In this document: one piece after another, positions 52,167 to 61,427 of the stretch
Position numbering within the stretch: the first letter of the stretch is position 1
Layout of the letters: each line of letters opens with the position of its first letter
Origin: Paraburkholderia bryophila
GTDB lineage: Bacteria; Pseudomonadota; Gammaproteobacteria; Burkholderiales; Burkholderiaceae
Length of the DNA stretch: 64,000 bases
Assembly: GCF_013409255.1 (NCBI RefSeq)
Contig: NZ_JACCAS010000002.1
Span: 558,001 to 622,000, forward strand
Direction: 5' to 3'
Made by a program: the position numbers and the translations under genes
The notes under the pieces: generated by a model
The model's input: only the letters and a program-made list of their open reading frames with translations
Databases searched by the model: none
What the model was told of the DNA's origin: nothing

Positions 52167-54092
52167 TCACGGCGTCCAGCGATGCACCACGATACTCGAA
52201 CCGTTGTAGTTGTCTTTCGTGATCACGTACTCGCCCGAGGCGCGCAGAAACGCCCGCAGCCCGTACATCGAATCGACGTCGTTACCCACGTCCACGGTCG
52301 CCGGACTCGCGTTGATCAAGGTGGTGTCGATCTGTCCCGTGGTGAGATTGAACGCGTCGATATTGGGCACCGTGTGCACGTAGCCGACGAACAGATAATT
52401 GCCCGCCGCGGCGATCGATTTCGGATTCGCGCTGCTGAGGTTGATCACCGGATTAGGCCGCGTCGTGTTGCCCGCGCTCCAGCCATGATAGATCTCGATA
52501 CGCGATTGCATTGCCGTCCAGTCCCAACTGCCGGCAATGCCCTGCGCGAGAATCATCGTGTCGCTTTCTGGCAGGTAGAGAATGCGCGTCAACGGCCGGA
52601 TGGTCTGCGGTATGGAGATCGTCACGGCCGGTCCCCATAGCGGCTTGCCGGTGCCGTCGAAACCGGTCAACGGGTAGTGATAGATGTGGTTTGTGCGGTC
52701 CAGACCCGCCCACACATCTCCCCTGCTGTCGATGCAAAAACCGCCCGTGACCTGACGATCCGTATTGAACGTCGTGCCCGGAATCGACGCGCCGGGAATC
52801 GCGATATAGCCACTCGCCGCGTTGAAATGATAGAAGTAGAAGATGCCGGGGTTCTGCCCGGACGCCACCAGAATCCGGTTGCCGCCCACCGTGACGAGTT
52901 GCCCGAAATGTTCGTCGCGTTGCGTGTCGTTCATGTTCAGGCGCGGGTCGGACGGATAGGTAAACGGATCGACCGTATTCGCGACGAAGGTGCCGCCCGC
53001 CGTGCCGGTGTAGATGTGCGCGCCGCTGTAGAAGTAGGCGCCGTCCGTCGACGGATCCGGCGCGGCGACCGCCTCGAAGTTCAACGCCTGCAGCTTCCAT
53101 TGCAGATTGCCGTTGCTGTCGTACGCGTGCAGATCGGTCACGCCGTTGCGGCCCATGTCCCAACTGCCGCCCCACGGATTATTGAGCACGTACAGGTTGC
53201 CGGCCGCATCCTTGCCAATGCCTGCGACGCGCGTGAAGCGCTTGTCGCCTACCTGGCCTTTGACGCCGCTGGTGGTGTCGAGGTAGCCGCCCTGAATGCC
53301 GAACGTGCCGGCAAGCGTCGGCGCGCCCGCGATGTTGTACAGCTTGATGTTCATATCCGGGCCCTGGTCGCCGACCAGCAATTGCCCTGACGTGGCGTCG
53401 AAATACAACGCGGACGGTCGCGACGTAGCGGCCATCTGGATCGTGTTCAACGTCGCGCCGGCCGCGCTGAACTCGACGATCGCGCCCGTGCTCTGCTGAG
53501 CGACCCACAGATTGCCCGCGCTATCCAACGCGAGCGCGCCGGGGCTCGTGATCGCAATGTCGCGCTGCCAGACACCGTCGGTCGTGAACACGCGCACGCG
53601 ATTGCCGAAGAAGTCGCTCGCGTACAGCAGCGAGCCGGCGGTCGCGAGTCCGGTGATGACATCGGCATGCGGCACGGCCGTCCACACGCTGACGGGAATC
53701 ACCAGATCGCGCGCCTGCGTCGCCCGGTTGTAGCGCCCTACCGAACCGCTGCCGAACGAGCGGTTGTATTGCAAGGCCGCGAAGATCGACGTGGCGTTGC
53801 CCGTGATCGCACTGCCCTGGAAATCGGCGTGCGTGCCGATCGAGCCGGCGCTCTTGCCGTTCTGATAGATCGCGACGCCGCCTTCGTTTTCATCCCACAG
53901 CGAGGCGGTGTAGATCACACCTTCGGGCGCGACCCACAGCGAGCGAGCGCCGTTGCCCACATGCGTGGCGATCGTGCCGAAGGTGTTGGCGAGCCAGTCG
54001 GTGGTGTATTGCGCGCGACTGGTTGGTGAGAACAACGTGAGCGCGGCGAACATCACGCAAAAAAGTACTGGGTAAAACCGATGCCTGACCAT
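52167..54092 (-). CDS. Secreted beta-propeller (NHL/SMP-30-like) protein
   Basis: 641-residue exported protein. The signal peptide VLFCVMFAALTLFSPTSRAQ is followed by repeated propeller-type segments such as HADVITGLATAGSLLYASDF, SPGALALDSAGNLWVAQQST and VAGIGKDAAGNLYVLNNPWG. These resemble NHL/SMP-30 blades. No catalytic set could be assigned, so a binding, structural or cell-surface role is as likely as an enzymatic one. Its upstream neighbour across an AT-rich gap is a secreted peptidase, divergently transcribed. Confidence 0.8.
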   Translation of the reverse strand: MVRHRFYPVLFCVMFAALTLFSPTSRAQYTTDWLANTFGTIATHVGNGARSLWVAPEGVIYTASLWDENEGGVAIYQNGKSAGSIGTHADFQGSAITGNATSIFAALQYNRSFGSGSVGRYNRATQARDLVIPVSVWTAVPHADVITGLATAGSLLYASDFFGNRVRVFTTDGVWQRDIAITSPGALALDSAGNLWVAQQSTGAIVEFSAAGATLNTIQMAATSRPSALYFDATSGQLLVGDQGPDMNIKLYNIAGAPTLAGTFGIQGGYLDTTSGVKGQVGDKRFTRVAGIGKDAAGNLYVLNNPWGGSWDMGRNGVTDLHAYDSNGNLQWKLQALNFEAVAAPDPSTDGAYFYSGAHIYTGTAGGTFVANTVDPFTYPSDPRLNMNDTQRDEHFGQLVTVGGNRILVASGQNPGIFYFYHFNAASGYIAIPGASIPGTTFNTDRQVTGGFCIDSRGDVWAGLDRTNHIYHYPLTGFDGTGKPLWGPAVTISIPQTIRPLTRILYLPESDTMILAQGIAGSWDWTAMQSRIEIYHGWSAGNTTRPNPVINLSSANPKSIAAAGNYLFVGYVHTVPNIDAFNLTTGQIDTTLINASPATVDVGNDVDSMYGLRAFLRASGEYVITKDNYNGSSIVVHRWTP

Positions 54093-54844
54093 GCGTAACG
54101 CGCTCCGAACACTATCTGCTGGTCAATGTACAACGTCAGATATGAAAAAATATTCAATCGTCTGAGGAAAAAAATACTGCGTAAATCGCGCGTCTATGCG
54201 GCGTACATAGAGGTGGAAAGCTGGCGCTGGCGTGGCGCGTGGTCAACGCAACAGGGCGAACACCGCGAGCGTCGCCGCGTGGGCGTTTGATCGAAGGCGT
54301 TCTTCAATGCGCGCATAGCGCGCTTCGGTGTGACGACTGCAAGTCAGCGCGCAAAAATCGGAAACAATCACATTACCCGCATCTAATAAAGGTAAGAATT
54401 GGATCGCGAATCGCATAATAAGCTTTTTACTTTTATAAATAAGCGACACCCGAATTATAAAATTGAAATTAAATTGTAATTAAAATCGAATGTTGAGATC
54501 AAAATAGTTAATTAGAATTTCGCCTCCATTTCCCGTCAAAACAAGCCAGTAGCGGCCATCGCTACCCATTAAGCATTAGAAATTCGAAATAAAACAGCCG
54601 CTTCAATCGAAATGACGATTCAAAGACTGATAACTTGTCCGCACATCAACTATCCATTCTGATAGGTACCGACTCCGTGTAATGAACGGTAATTTTGCGT
54701 CGCTCACGATATTTAACCGAGCACCCCTTAATTACTACCCATAACTGCGCCGCGAGACGGTATTCCATTTTCATTCAAATTCGACCTGAATTACCCACAA
54801 GGTAGATTCGGGCGTCTCCTCGCGCTGTTGTCTCAGGAGGTCAC
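54093..54844. other. AT-rich intergenic region between secreted propeller and S53 peptidase
   Basis: About 750 bp without a supported gene. The stretch 54400-54800 is strikingly AT-rich for this genome, with long A/T runs such as AAATTGAAATTAAATTGTAA near 54458. It carries the divergent promoters of the two secreted-protein genes and resembles a nucleoid-protein (H-NS-like) target or recently acquired DNA. No perfect -10/-35 pair was assigned. Confidence 0.6.
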
Positions 54845-56617
54845 ATGAAATCGTCAATCGCAAATCGAACGGCTTTCGGCCTGAAGCGTCACGCGGCCAT
54901 TGCCTTGCCTCTCGCCATGGCTTCGTGCGTCGTGTTCGCGGCGTCGGCACCGTCGTCCACCTTATGGACGCCGACCGACACGAAGGCGTTTGTCACGCCC
55001 AGCCAGGTGCAGACGCGCTCACTCAGCGCCACGCCCCTGCTCGAACTCGCCGCCGGCGAGAGCACGCACATCGTGGTCAGCCTCAAGCTTCGCGACGAGG
55101 CAAAGCTGAAGGCGTTCGCGCAGTCGGTCAATCAACCGGGCAACGCGCAGTTCGGCAAGTTCCTCAAGCGTCAGCAGTTCATCGATCAGTACGCGCCGAC
55201 CGAAGCGCAAGTGCAGCAGGTCGTCGCGCATCTGCGCAAGAACGGCTTCGTCAATATCAGGGTCGCGGCGAACCGCCTGCTGATCTCCGCCGACGGCAGC
55301 GCCGGCGCGGTCAAAGCGGCCTTCAATACGTCGCTGGTGCGCTATCAGTTGAACGGCAAGAGCGGCTACGCGAATATCGCGGCGGCGCAAGTGCCGCAGA
55401 ATCTCGGCGAGATCGTCGGCTCGGTGCTGGGCCTGCAGAACGTCGCGCGTGCGCATCCGCTGCTGAAGATCGGCAACCGCACGGCCGCGAAGACGCTGGC
55501 CTCCGGTACCGCGAAGGCGCACTACCCGACGGAATTCCCGGCGATCTATGACGCCACCAGCCTGCCCACCGCCGCGAACACCACGGTCGGCATCATCACG
55601 CAAGGCGGTGTGTCGCAAACGCTGCAAGACTTGCAGCAGTTCACCAGCGCGAACAACCTCGCCTCGGTCAACACGCAGGCGATCCAGACCGGCTCGCCGA
55701 ATGGCGACTACAGCGACGATCAGGAAGGCCAGGGCGAGTGGGATCTCGACAGCCAGTCGATCGTTGGCTCGGCGGGCGGCGCCGTGCAACAACTGCTGTT
55801 CTACATGGCCGACGACAGCGCGTCGGGCAACACCGGCCTCACGCAAGCGTTCAACCAGGCTGTCTCCGACGACACCGCCAAGGTGATCAACGTGTCGCTC
55901 GGCTGGTGCGAAGCGGACGCGAACGCGGACGGCACGCTGCAGGCCGAAGACCGCATTTTCGCGGCCGGCGCCGCGCAAGGCCAGACGTTCTCGGTATCGT
56001 CCGGCGACGAAGGCGTGTACGAGTGCAACAACCGCGGCTATCCGGACGGCAGCACCTATTCGGTGTCGTGGCCGGCGTCGTCGCCGAACGTGATCGCGGT
56101 CGGCGGCACGACGCTTTACACGACCTCGGGCGGCGCATGGTCGAACGAGACCGTGTGGAACGAAGGGCTCGACGGCAACGGCAAGCTGTGGGCCACCGGT
56201 GGCGGCTTCAGCTCGTTCGAGAGCAAGCCGTCGTGGCAGTCGGTGGTGACCGGCACGCCGGGTCAGCGTCTGTTGCCGGACATTTCGTTCGACGCGGCGC
56301 AAAGCACGGGCGCGATGATTTACAACTACGGTCAGCTTCAGCAGATCGGCGGCACGAGTCTCGCTTCGCCGATTTTCGTCGGACTGTGGGCGCGCGTGCA
56401 GAGCGCCAATTCGAACAGCCTCGGGTTCCCGGCGGCCAGTTTGTACAGCGCGATCAAAGCGACCCCGTCGATCGTGCATGACGTGAAGTCGGGCAATAAC
56501 GGCTACGGCGGTTATGGCTATAAGGCAGGCACGGGCTGGGACTATCCCACGGGATGGGGCAGCGTGGATATCGCGAAGCTCGCTTCGTATATCAGCAGCC
56601 ATTCGTTCAAGAAGTAA
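54845..56617 (+). CDS. Secreted S53 family serine-carboxyl peptidase (sedolisin/kumamolisin-like)
   Basis: 590-residue acid peptidase behind CAGGAGG. The signal peptide ends near VVFAASA. The activation pro-domain (about 55-200) shows QPGNAQFGKFLKRQQFIDQY, APTEAQVQQVVAHLRKNGF and GAVKAAFNTSLVRYQ. The catalytic domain has the Glu/Asp pair in EGQGEWDLDSQSIVG (E-x3-D) and the serine in IGGTSLASPIFVGLWARV. The oxyanion-hole Asp may lie in VSLGWCEADANADG. The C-terminal Ca-binding loop is DVKSGNNGYGGYGYKAGTG. It is secreted, probably to degrade external protein under acid conditions. Confidence 0.95.
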   Translation: MKSSIANRTAFGLKRHAAIALPLAMASCVVFAASAPSSTLWTPTDTKAFVTPSQVQTRSLSATPLLELAAGESTHIVVSLKLRDEAKLKAFAQSVNQPGNAQFGKFLKRQQFIDQYAPTEAQVQQVVAHLRKNGFVNIRVAANRLLISADGSAGAVKAAFNTSLVRYQLNGKSGYANIAAAQVPQNLGEIVGSVLGLQNVARAHPLLKIGNRTAAKTLASGTAKAHYPTEFPAIYDATSLPTAANTTVGIITQGGVSQTLQDLQQFTSANNLASVNTQAIQTGSPNGDYSDDQEGQGEWDLDSQSIVGSAGGAVQQLLFYMADDSASGNTGLTQAFNQAVSDDTAKVINVSLGWCEADANADGTLQAEDRIFAAGAAQGQTFSVSSGDEGVYECNNRGYPDGSTYSVSWPASSPNVIAVGGTTLYTTSGGAWSNETVWNEGLDGNGKLWATGGGFSSFESKPSWQSVVTGTPGQRLLPDISFDAAQSTGAMIYNYGQLQQIGGTSLASPIFVGLWARVQSANSNSLGFPAASLYSAIKATPSIVHDVKSGNNGYGGYGYKAGTGWDYPTGWGSVDIAKLASYISSHSFKK

Positions 56618-56770
56618 GCGCTTGGGCCGGCTCTTGACGAGCTGAGCGTTTGAGCGGGCGCCGATGACGCGGTGGGTTAAACCAGGTCATCGGCGCTCGA
56701 ACGATTCATGCATCTTTCACGTCGGCGCATATTGCGCGTGGCGCATCGCGCATCGCGCGTCGCGTTTGGC

Positions 56771-57292
56771 TTAGCGCAGCCGACGCCAGACCGAAATCGG
56801 CACGTCGCCATTCGGCCGCGGTACGACGCGATAGCTGAGTTCGTCGCCCACCAGTTCATAGTGCCGGGTTTGCGTCTGCCCTTCCCAATTCGGGAACGAC
56901 GCCCGGTCGATCTGAAACGTCAGCGTATGGGCGGCGGCATCGACTTTGATCGTGCCGAAGTGCGTGCTGGACCCCAGCACGGAGGCCGCGTATTCGGCCG
57001 GTGTACCGCTCTGTTTATCACCCGATGCGAACTGTGGCCGCTCGGCTCTGAAAATCTGTAGCGTGTAACGGCCTTCGCGGTCGATCTGCAACATGCCTTG
57101 CGGCGCGGCGCCAAAGTCGCGGGCACGTACGCCGTCGGCCTTGATGACGTCCGCGGCCACGAGCGACCAGGTACCGGCCAGCGGCGAATCCGGCGGGTTG
57201 TTGTCACCGGCATGCGACGGCAGCGAAACCAGTGCGGCGGATACGGACAACAGCGCGGGGAAGATCAGCTTGAGCATCGTGTTTGGGTTCAT
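56771..57292 (-). CDS. Exported lipocalin-like domain protein
   Basis: 173-residue protein from ATG 57292 (MNPNTMLKL), with ATG 57277 as an alternative. The signal peptide LIFPALLSVSAALVSLPSHA is followed by PLAGTWSLVAADVIKADGVR, then GMLQIDREGRYTLQIFRAER, THFGTIKVDAAAHTLTFQID and SYRVVPRPNGDVPISVWRRL. This is the order of strands in the small Lipocalin_5 family. It is probably periplasmic and binds a small ligand. It follows the decayed MFS gene by 44 bp on the same strand and may once have shared its transcript. Confidence 0.82.
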   Translation of the reverse strand: MNPNTMLKLIFPALLSVSAALVSLPSHAGDNNPPDSPLAGTWSLVAADVIKADGVRARDFGAAPQGMLQIDREGRYTLQIFRAERPQFASGDKQSGTPAEYAASVLGSSTHFGTIKVDAAAHTLTFQIDRASFPNWEGQTQTRHYELVGDELSYRVVPRPNGDVPISVWRRLR

Positions 57293-57336
57293 GTTGAGGT
57301 GGGAAGGATCGAAGCGAAAAATGCACGACATCGGCG

Positions 57337-58148
57337 TCAATTGGACGACGCCGACAACGACGATGCGGGCATGGAAGCTGAAGACGCGGGTGTTAGAAAC
57401 GGGTTGATGCGGCGCTGACGGCTGGCGAGCAGAACGACCGGAATCAGCAGCGCAAACGCGCTCGCCGGAGCCAGATAAAGCTGGCGATAGAGATAATGTC
57501 CGGCACTCGCCGCGACGACGACATACACCACCAGCCCCGCGAGGCCATTGATCGCGTTGAAGCTGGCGCTGACGCGCCCTTGATAGGCGGAGTCCGTCGC
57601 GCGTTGCGCCGTGCTGAAGGCGATCACGCTGCTCTGAAAGCTCGCGCCCAGCCCAGCGTAAATCGCGAAAGCGGCCACCTGTCCCCGACATACCGAGAAC
57701 GCGAGCAAGCAGGCGGCCGCGATGCCGAGACCGAGCAGCAGGACCCTGCGTCGCCCGAAACGATTCGCGAGCCGCACCACGAAGAACCCGCCGACAATTG
57801 CGCCGACTGCATACACCGCATCGATCTTTCCGAATGCCGCCGCGCTCAGATGCAATTCCTCCCGCACGAAGGGCGCGAGCATCGCATTCATGCCGAACAC
57901 CACGCTCATGTTCGCGACGAAAAGGCCGTAGAAAAAACCGATCTCGGGATCGCTCGACGATATGCGCGACGCCCGCGCGGAGATCTCGCCAATAGTGCTT
58001 CGGCTTGCCTTCGGCTTCTCGACGCATGCCCGGTGATGTCGATGATCAACCAGGTGTTGATCAGGAAGAAAAAGCCGGTGCCGATCTTCGAACTGGCGGT
58101 CGTCGCGCCATACAGCCGAATGGTGTGGGCAGTCATGGGGGCAGTCAC
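57337..58148 (-). pseudogene. Decayed MFS transporter with internal deletion and frameshifts
   Basis: The N-terminal piece (from ATG 58148, RLYGATTASSKIGTGFFFLI then NTWLIIDITG) gives TM1 and ends near 58030. A second frame continues as REAEGKPKHYWRDLRAGVAH, the usual central cytoplasmic loop, and a third carries SSSDPEIGFFYGLFVANMSV to the end at 57337 with TM7-TM12 (RLANRFGRRRVLLLGLG). The pieces total about 260 residues instead of about 400, so TM2-TM6 are missing, and two frame changes separate the rest. It is divergent from a LysR gene. Confidence 0.8.
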
Positions 58149-58246
58149 GCTGGGGTCCCGAAGTTTTCCAATTCGGGAACCTTAAACGTCCTAGAATGAT
58201 TAGAAAATTGAATATTTCTTATCCGATACATTCACAAAACCGAACG

Positions 58247-59137
58247 ATGAACCGGATCAATCTCGACATGGACGTGCTACGTACGCTGGTCACCGCGCAG
58301 CAGCTCGGCAGCTTCAATCGTGCGGCCGACCGCCTCGGGCGCTCGCAGTCGGCGGTGAGCCAGCAGTTGCGCAAGATCGAAGAGATCGTCGGCGAGGCGC
58401 TGTTTCAGAAGCAGGGTCGCGGCCTCGCGCTGACGCCCGCCGGCGATGTGATGCTGGCCTACGCGCGGCGCATTCTGGAGCTCAACGACGAGGCGGTGAG
58501 CGCGGTGCGCGGCTTCGCGATCGACGGTCTGGTACGCATCGGCCTGCCCGCCGACTTCGCCGAAACGTGGCTGCCGACCGTGCTCGGCCGGTTCAAACGC
58601 GCGCATCCGGCGGTGCGGATCGAAGCGGTGGTGGAAGGCAACCGGCGTCTGCTCGAACGGCTCGACAAGGGCGAACTCGATCTCGTGCTGTCGCTGGGTC
58701 AGGAGACGCGCGCCGACGCCGAACCGGTCGGCGCGGTGGATCTGGTGTGGATTGGACCGGCGTCGGAGGAAAGGCTATGGGCCAGAGACGAGCCGATTCC
58801 GCTGGTGCTGTTCGAGGCGCCGTGTTTCTTCCGGCAACGCGCGCTGGAGGCGTTGGATAAGGCTGGGCTGCCGTGGCGAATCGCGTTTACGAGCCCGAGC
58901 TTGCCCGGTTTGTGGGCCGCCGTGGAAGCCGGCCTCGGCGTCACGCTGCGCACTGCGGCCGGTTTGCCCGCGAAGCTTCAGGTGGTGGGCGATGCGCTCG
59001 CGCTGCCCATCGTACGCGCGCCCACGCTGCAGGTGTCGCTGCATGACGGTACGCGGACTTTGGAGCCGGCGGTGGCGCGCCTCAAAGACATCATCGCGGA
59101 AACGATCGCGGGCAATCTGCCGGTGGCAAATGCCTGA
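58247..59137 (+). CDS. LysR-family transcriptional regulator
   Basis: 296-residue regulator taken from ATG 58247 (MNRINLDMDVLRT); in-frame ATGs at 58196 and 58268 are possible and no SD decides. The winged HTH spans about residues 8-68 (TAQQLGSFNRAADRLGRSQS, AVSQQLRKIEEIVGEALFQK). The effector domain starts near residue 95 (VRIGLPADFAETWLP). It is most like the LrhA/HexA branch. Its divergent neighbour is the decayed MFS gene, so its original target may be gone. Confidence 0.9.
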   Translation: MNRINLDMDVLRTLVTAQQLGSFNRAADRLGRSQSAVSQQLRKIEEIVGEALFQKQGRGLALTPAGDVMLAYARRILELNDEAVSAVRGFAIDGLVRIGLPADFAETWLPTVLGRFKRAHPAVRIEAVVEGNRRLLERLDKGELDLVLSLGQETRADAEPVGAVDLVWIGPASEERLWARDEPIPLVLFEAPCFFRQRALEALDKAGLPWRIAFTSPSLPGLWAAVEAGLGVTLRTAAGLPAKLQVVGDALALPIVRAPTLQVSLHDGTRTLEPAVARLKDIIAETIAGNLPVANA

Positions 59138-59285
59138 GTGGCCTGAGCGGCCTGAGCACGGCATCACGCGCGGCTGAGGGTCATCATCGTCATGCCGCGC
59201 CGCCGGCCGTGCCGGAAAGCGACATAATGCCGGTTGTCTGCTGTGCAAGGCAGCGACCGCATTCTCACCGAACCAGGAGATTCAA

Positions 59286-59579
59286 ATGAGCAAGGGCTAT
59301 TGGGTAACCTCATATCGCGCCACTAAAGACCCGTCGAAACTGGCTGCGTATGCGCAACTCGCGGCGCCGGCCGTGGCGGCCGCGGGCGGCAAGTTCATCG
59401 TGCGCGGCGTAGCTGAAGAGGCCCGCGAGCAAGGCCTGAAGGAACGCACGGTCGTGATCGAATATCCGAGCTATGAACAGGCTGTCGCCGCGTACGAAAG
59501 CGAAGCCTACAAGAAGGCGCTCGAGGCGCTGGGCGACGGCGTGGAGCGCGATCTGCGCATTGTTCGCGGCGCGGAATAA
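59286..59579 (+). CDS. DUF1330 family protein
   Basis: 97-residue cytoplasmic dimeric alpha+beta-barrel-type protein preceded by CCAGGAG. Family motifs are KGYWVTSYRATKDPSKLAAY, GGKFIVRGV, RTVVIEYPSYEQAVAAYES and EAYKKALEAL. The function of DUF1330 is not established. It stands alone, with a strong terminator directly after it. Confidence 0.92.
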   Translation: MSKGYWVTSYRATKDPSKLAAYAQLAAPAVAAAGGKFIVRGVAEEAREQGLKERTVVIEYPSYEQAVAAYESEAYKKALEALGDGVERDLRIVRGAE

Positions 59580-59598
59580 CGCGTTCAACCGCAGGCAA

Positions 59599-59635
59599 CG
59601 GGGCGGCTCTCTCGCGAGAGCCGCCCCGTTTTTTT
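59599..59635 (+). terminator. Rho-independent terminator after the DUF1330 gene
   Basis: CGGGGCGGCTCTC - TCGC - GAGAGCCGCCCCG: a 13-bp perfect stem (59599-59628) followed by seven T. It also lies 14 bp from the convergent PLP-enzyme stop. Confidence 0.9.
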
Positions 59636-59648
59636 GGGCTGTTTGCGA

Positions 59649-60854
59649 TCAGTGCGACTGCACCGCCAGCGTATGTATCTGGCTCAGCAATCGTTCGATT
59701 TCCGGCTCCGTGGTCAGATAGCTGATCGACGCGCGCGCGATCTGTTGCAATCCTCGCGACGTCATGTCGAACGGCGTATAGCTGACGCCGTTGCTGCCTA
59801 TCGCGATGCCCTGCGCGGCCAGACGGCGCTGCACCGAGACGGCGTCGAGACCGGCGAGGTTGAACGCGACCAGGCCTGAGCGTTCGGCCCCGAGATCGAG
59901 CACCGTTACACCGGGCAATTCGGCTAGTTGCACGCGCAACTGCTGCGCCACGCTGTCGATCCGCGGGCGGATCGTTTCGATGCCGATGTCCAGCGCCTCT
60001 TCCAGTGCATTCGCCAGTCCGCAGTGCAGCGCGAGCGAAGCCTCCGACGATTCGAAGCGCCCCGCGTCATCGCGCAAGACGGGCTCTCCTCGCCCGTTCA
60101 GCGGCGCGGCATGCGTGTCCGTGTAGGGCGGCGTCAAGCGTGATAGAAACGCCTGCCGCACGTACAACAGCCCCGTGCCTCGCGGCCCGCGCAGCGCCTT
60201 GCGGCCGGCGGTGCTCAGCACATCGCAACCCAGTTCGGCGACGTCGATCGGCAATTGCCCGGCGGCCTGCGCGGCGTCGATGAAATACGGAATGTCGTGC
60301 CGGCGTGCCACCTGCCCGATCGCCGCAGCCGGATTGATCAAGCCGCCGTTAGCCGGCAACCACGTGAGCGCGATCAGACGCACACGCTCGTCGAGCATGG
60401 CTTCCAGCGCTTGCGGATCCGCCGCGCCGTCGGCATCGCAGGGAATCACGTCGATCGAGACGCCAACGCGCTGCGCCAGCCCACGCATCGTGCTCAGATT
60501 GCCGCCCCATTCGTGACGGCCAACGAGGATACGCTCGCCCGCGCGCCACGGACCCAATGCGGCAAATGCCGCGCCCCAGCCGGGCGAATTGCCCGTGGTC
60601 AACGCGATCTCGGCGGGCTGCGCATTGAACAGCCGCGCGGCCAGTCCGCGCGCACGTTCGGTCTGCTCGCGTCCCACGATGCCGGCTTCCATCGGCCCCA
60701 TGGTGGCTTCGCGCCAGAGGTGCGCGTGAATCGCCTCCAACGTCGCCGAAGACGGCAGCGAAGCGCCCGCGTGATTGAAATGCGTGGTGTGCTGCGTGCC
60801 TGGCGTGCGGGCGCGAAGTGCCTCCACGGCGGCGGTCGAAAGAAGAGCGGACAT
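59649..60854 (-). CDS. Class V aminotransferase/cysteine desulfurase-like PLP enzyme
   Basis: 401-residue fold-type I PLP enzyme. The cofactor region includes FNHAGASLPSSATLEAIHAH at the N-terminus, VRLIALTWLPANGGLINPAA, YFIDAAQAAGQLPIDVAELG (Asp and Gln that bind the pyridine ring) and DVLSTAGRKALRGPRGTGLL with the likely Schiff-base lysine. The catalytic Cys loop of true cysteine desulfurases is not evident, so it could be an aminotransferase, lyase or isomerase. It starts 3 bp after the RidA gene, a pairing that fits enamine/imine release. Confidence 0.88.
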   Translation of the reverse strand: MSALLSTAAVEALRARTPGTQHTTHFNHAGASLPSSATLEAIHAHLWREATMGPMEAGIVGREQTERARGLAARLFNAQPAEIALTTGNSPGWGAAFAALGPWRAGERILVGRHEWGGNLSTMRGLAQRVGVSIDVIPCDADGAADPQALEAMLDERVRLIALTWLPANGGLINPAAAIGQVARRHDIPYFIDAAQAAGQLPIDVAELGCDVLSTAGRKALRGPRGTGLLYVRQAFLSRLTPPYTDTHAAPLNGRGEPVLRDDAGRFESSEASLALHCGLANALEEALDIGIETIRPRIDSVAQQLRVQLAELPGVTVLDLGAERSGLVAFNLAGLDAVSVQRRLAAQGIAIGSNGVSYTPFDMTSRGLQQIARASISYLTTEPEIERLLSQIHTLAVQSH

Positions 60855-60857
60855 GAT

Positions 60858-61334
60858 TTATTCCAAGGATGTCAGTGCAATTACCGCTTCGACTTCGACC
60901 GCCACGCCCGCGGGCAGCGAGGCGACGCCGACGGCGCTGCGTGCGTGCCGCCCGGCCTCGCCGAAGACCTGAACCATCAGGTCCGATGCGCCATTGGCGA
61001 TCACGCTGTGGCGCGCGAAATCAGGTGTGCTGGCAACGAATACGCGCAACCGCACGACGCGAGCCACGCGGTCCAGGCGGTCATCGGTGGCGGCGGCGAT
61101 CTGCGACAGCACGCTCAACGCGGACGCACGCGCGGCTTCGATACCGTCGTCGTCCGATACGGTGTCACCGAGACGGCCGAGATAGGCCGGTTGCCCTGCC
61201 TTGCGCGAGATTTGACCGGACACGTGCAGAAGATGGCCTTCCTGCACGTACGGCGCGTAATTGGCGGCGGCGGGTGCGGCGGGTTCGAGCGTGAGACCGA
61301 GGCTTGCAACACGTGCTGAGATCGAAGAGGTCAT
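60858..61334 (-). CDS. RidA/YjgF-like protein
   Basis: 158-residue RidA-superfamily protein from ATG 61334 (MTSSISARVASLG). It shows PYVQEGHLLHVSGQISRKAG, the longer-loop version with YLGRLGDTVSDDDGIEAARA, and a C-terminal SAVGVASLPAGVAVEVEAVI matching the family end. RidA proteins hydrolyse reactive enamines/imines released by PLP enzymes. It lies 3 bp before the PLP enzyme, so the two are almost surely co-translated. Confidence 0.9.
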   Translation of the reverse strand: MTSSISARVASLGLTLEPAAPAAANYAPYVQEGHLLHVSGQISRKAGQPAYLGRLGDTVSDDDGIEAARASALSVLSQIAAATDDRLDRVARVVRLRVFVASTPDFARHSVIANGASDLMVQVFGEAGRHARSAVGVASLPAGVAVEVEAVIALTSLE

Positions 61335-61427
61335 GTCGAATTGTCCAGGCAAGATGGGGAAGTCCGATCCTATTAGCCCGGCCCACACCGTGACCAATCA
61401 ATTTTTCCGCGCAACGGATGAGCGAAA

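Noticed and set aside
54243..54449. 68-codon minus-strand frame at the edge of the AT-rich gap
   Set aside because: No ribosome binding site and no recognisable motif; the residue mix is not convincing.
55019..56602. 527-codon minus-strand open frame opposite the S53 peptidase
   Set aside because: Antisense shadow of a gene with clear catalytic motifs; Arg/Val-rich and no domain recognised.
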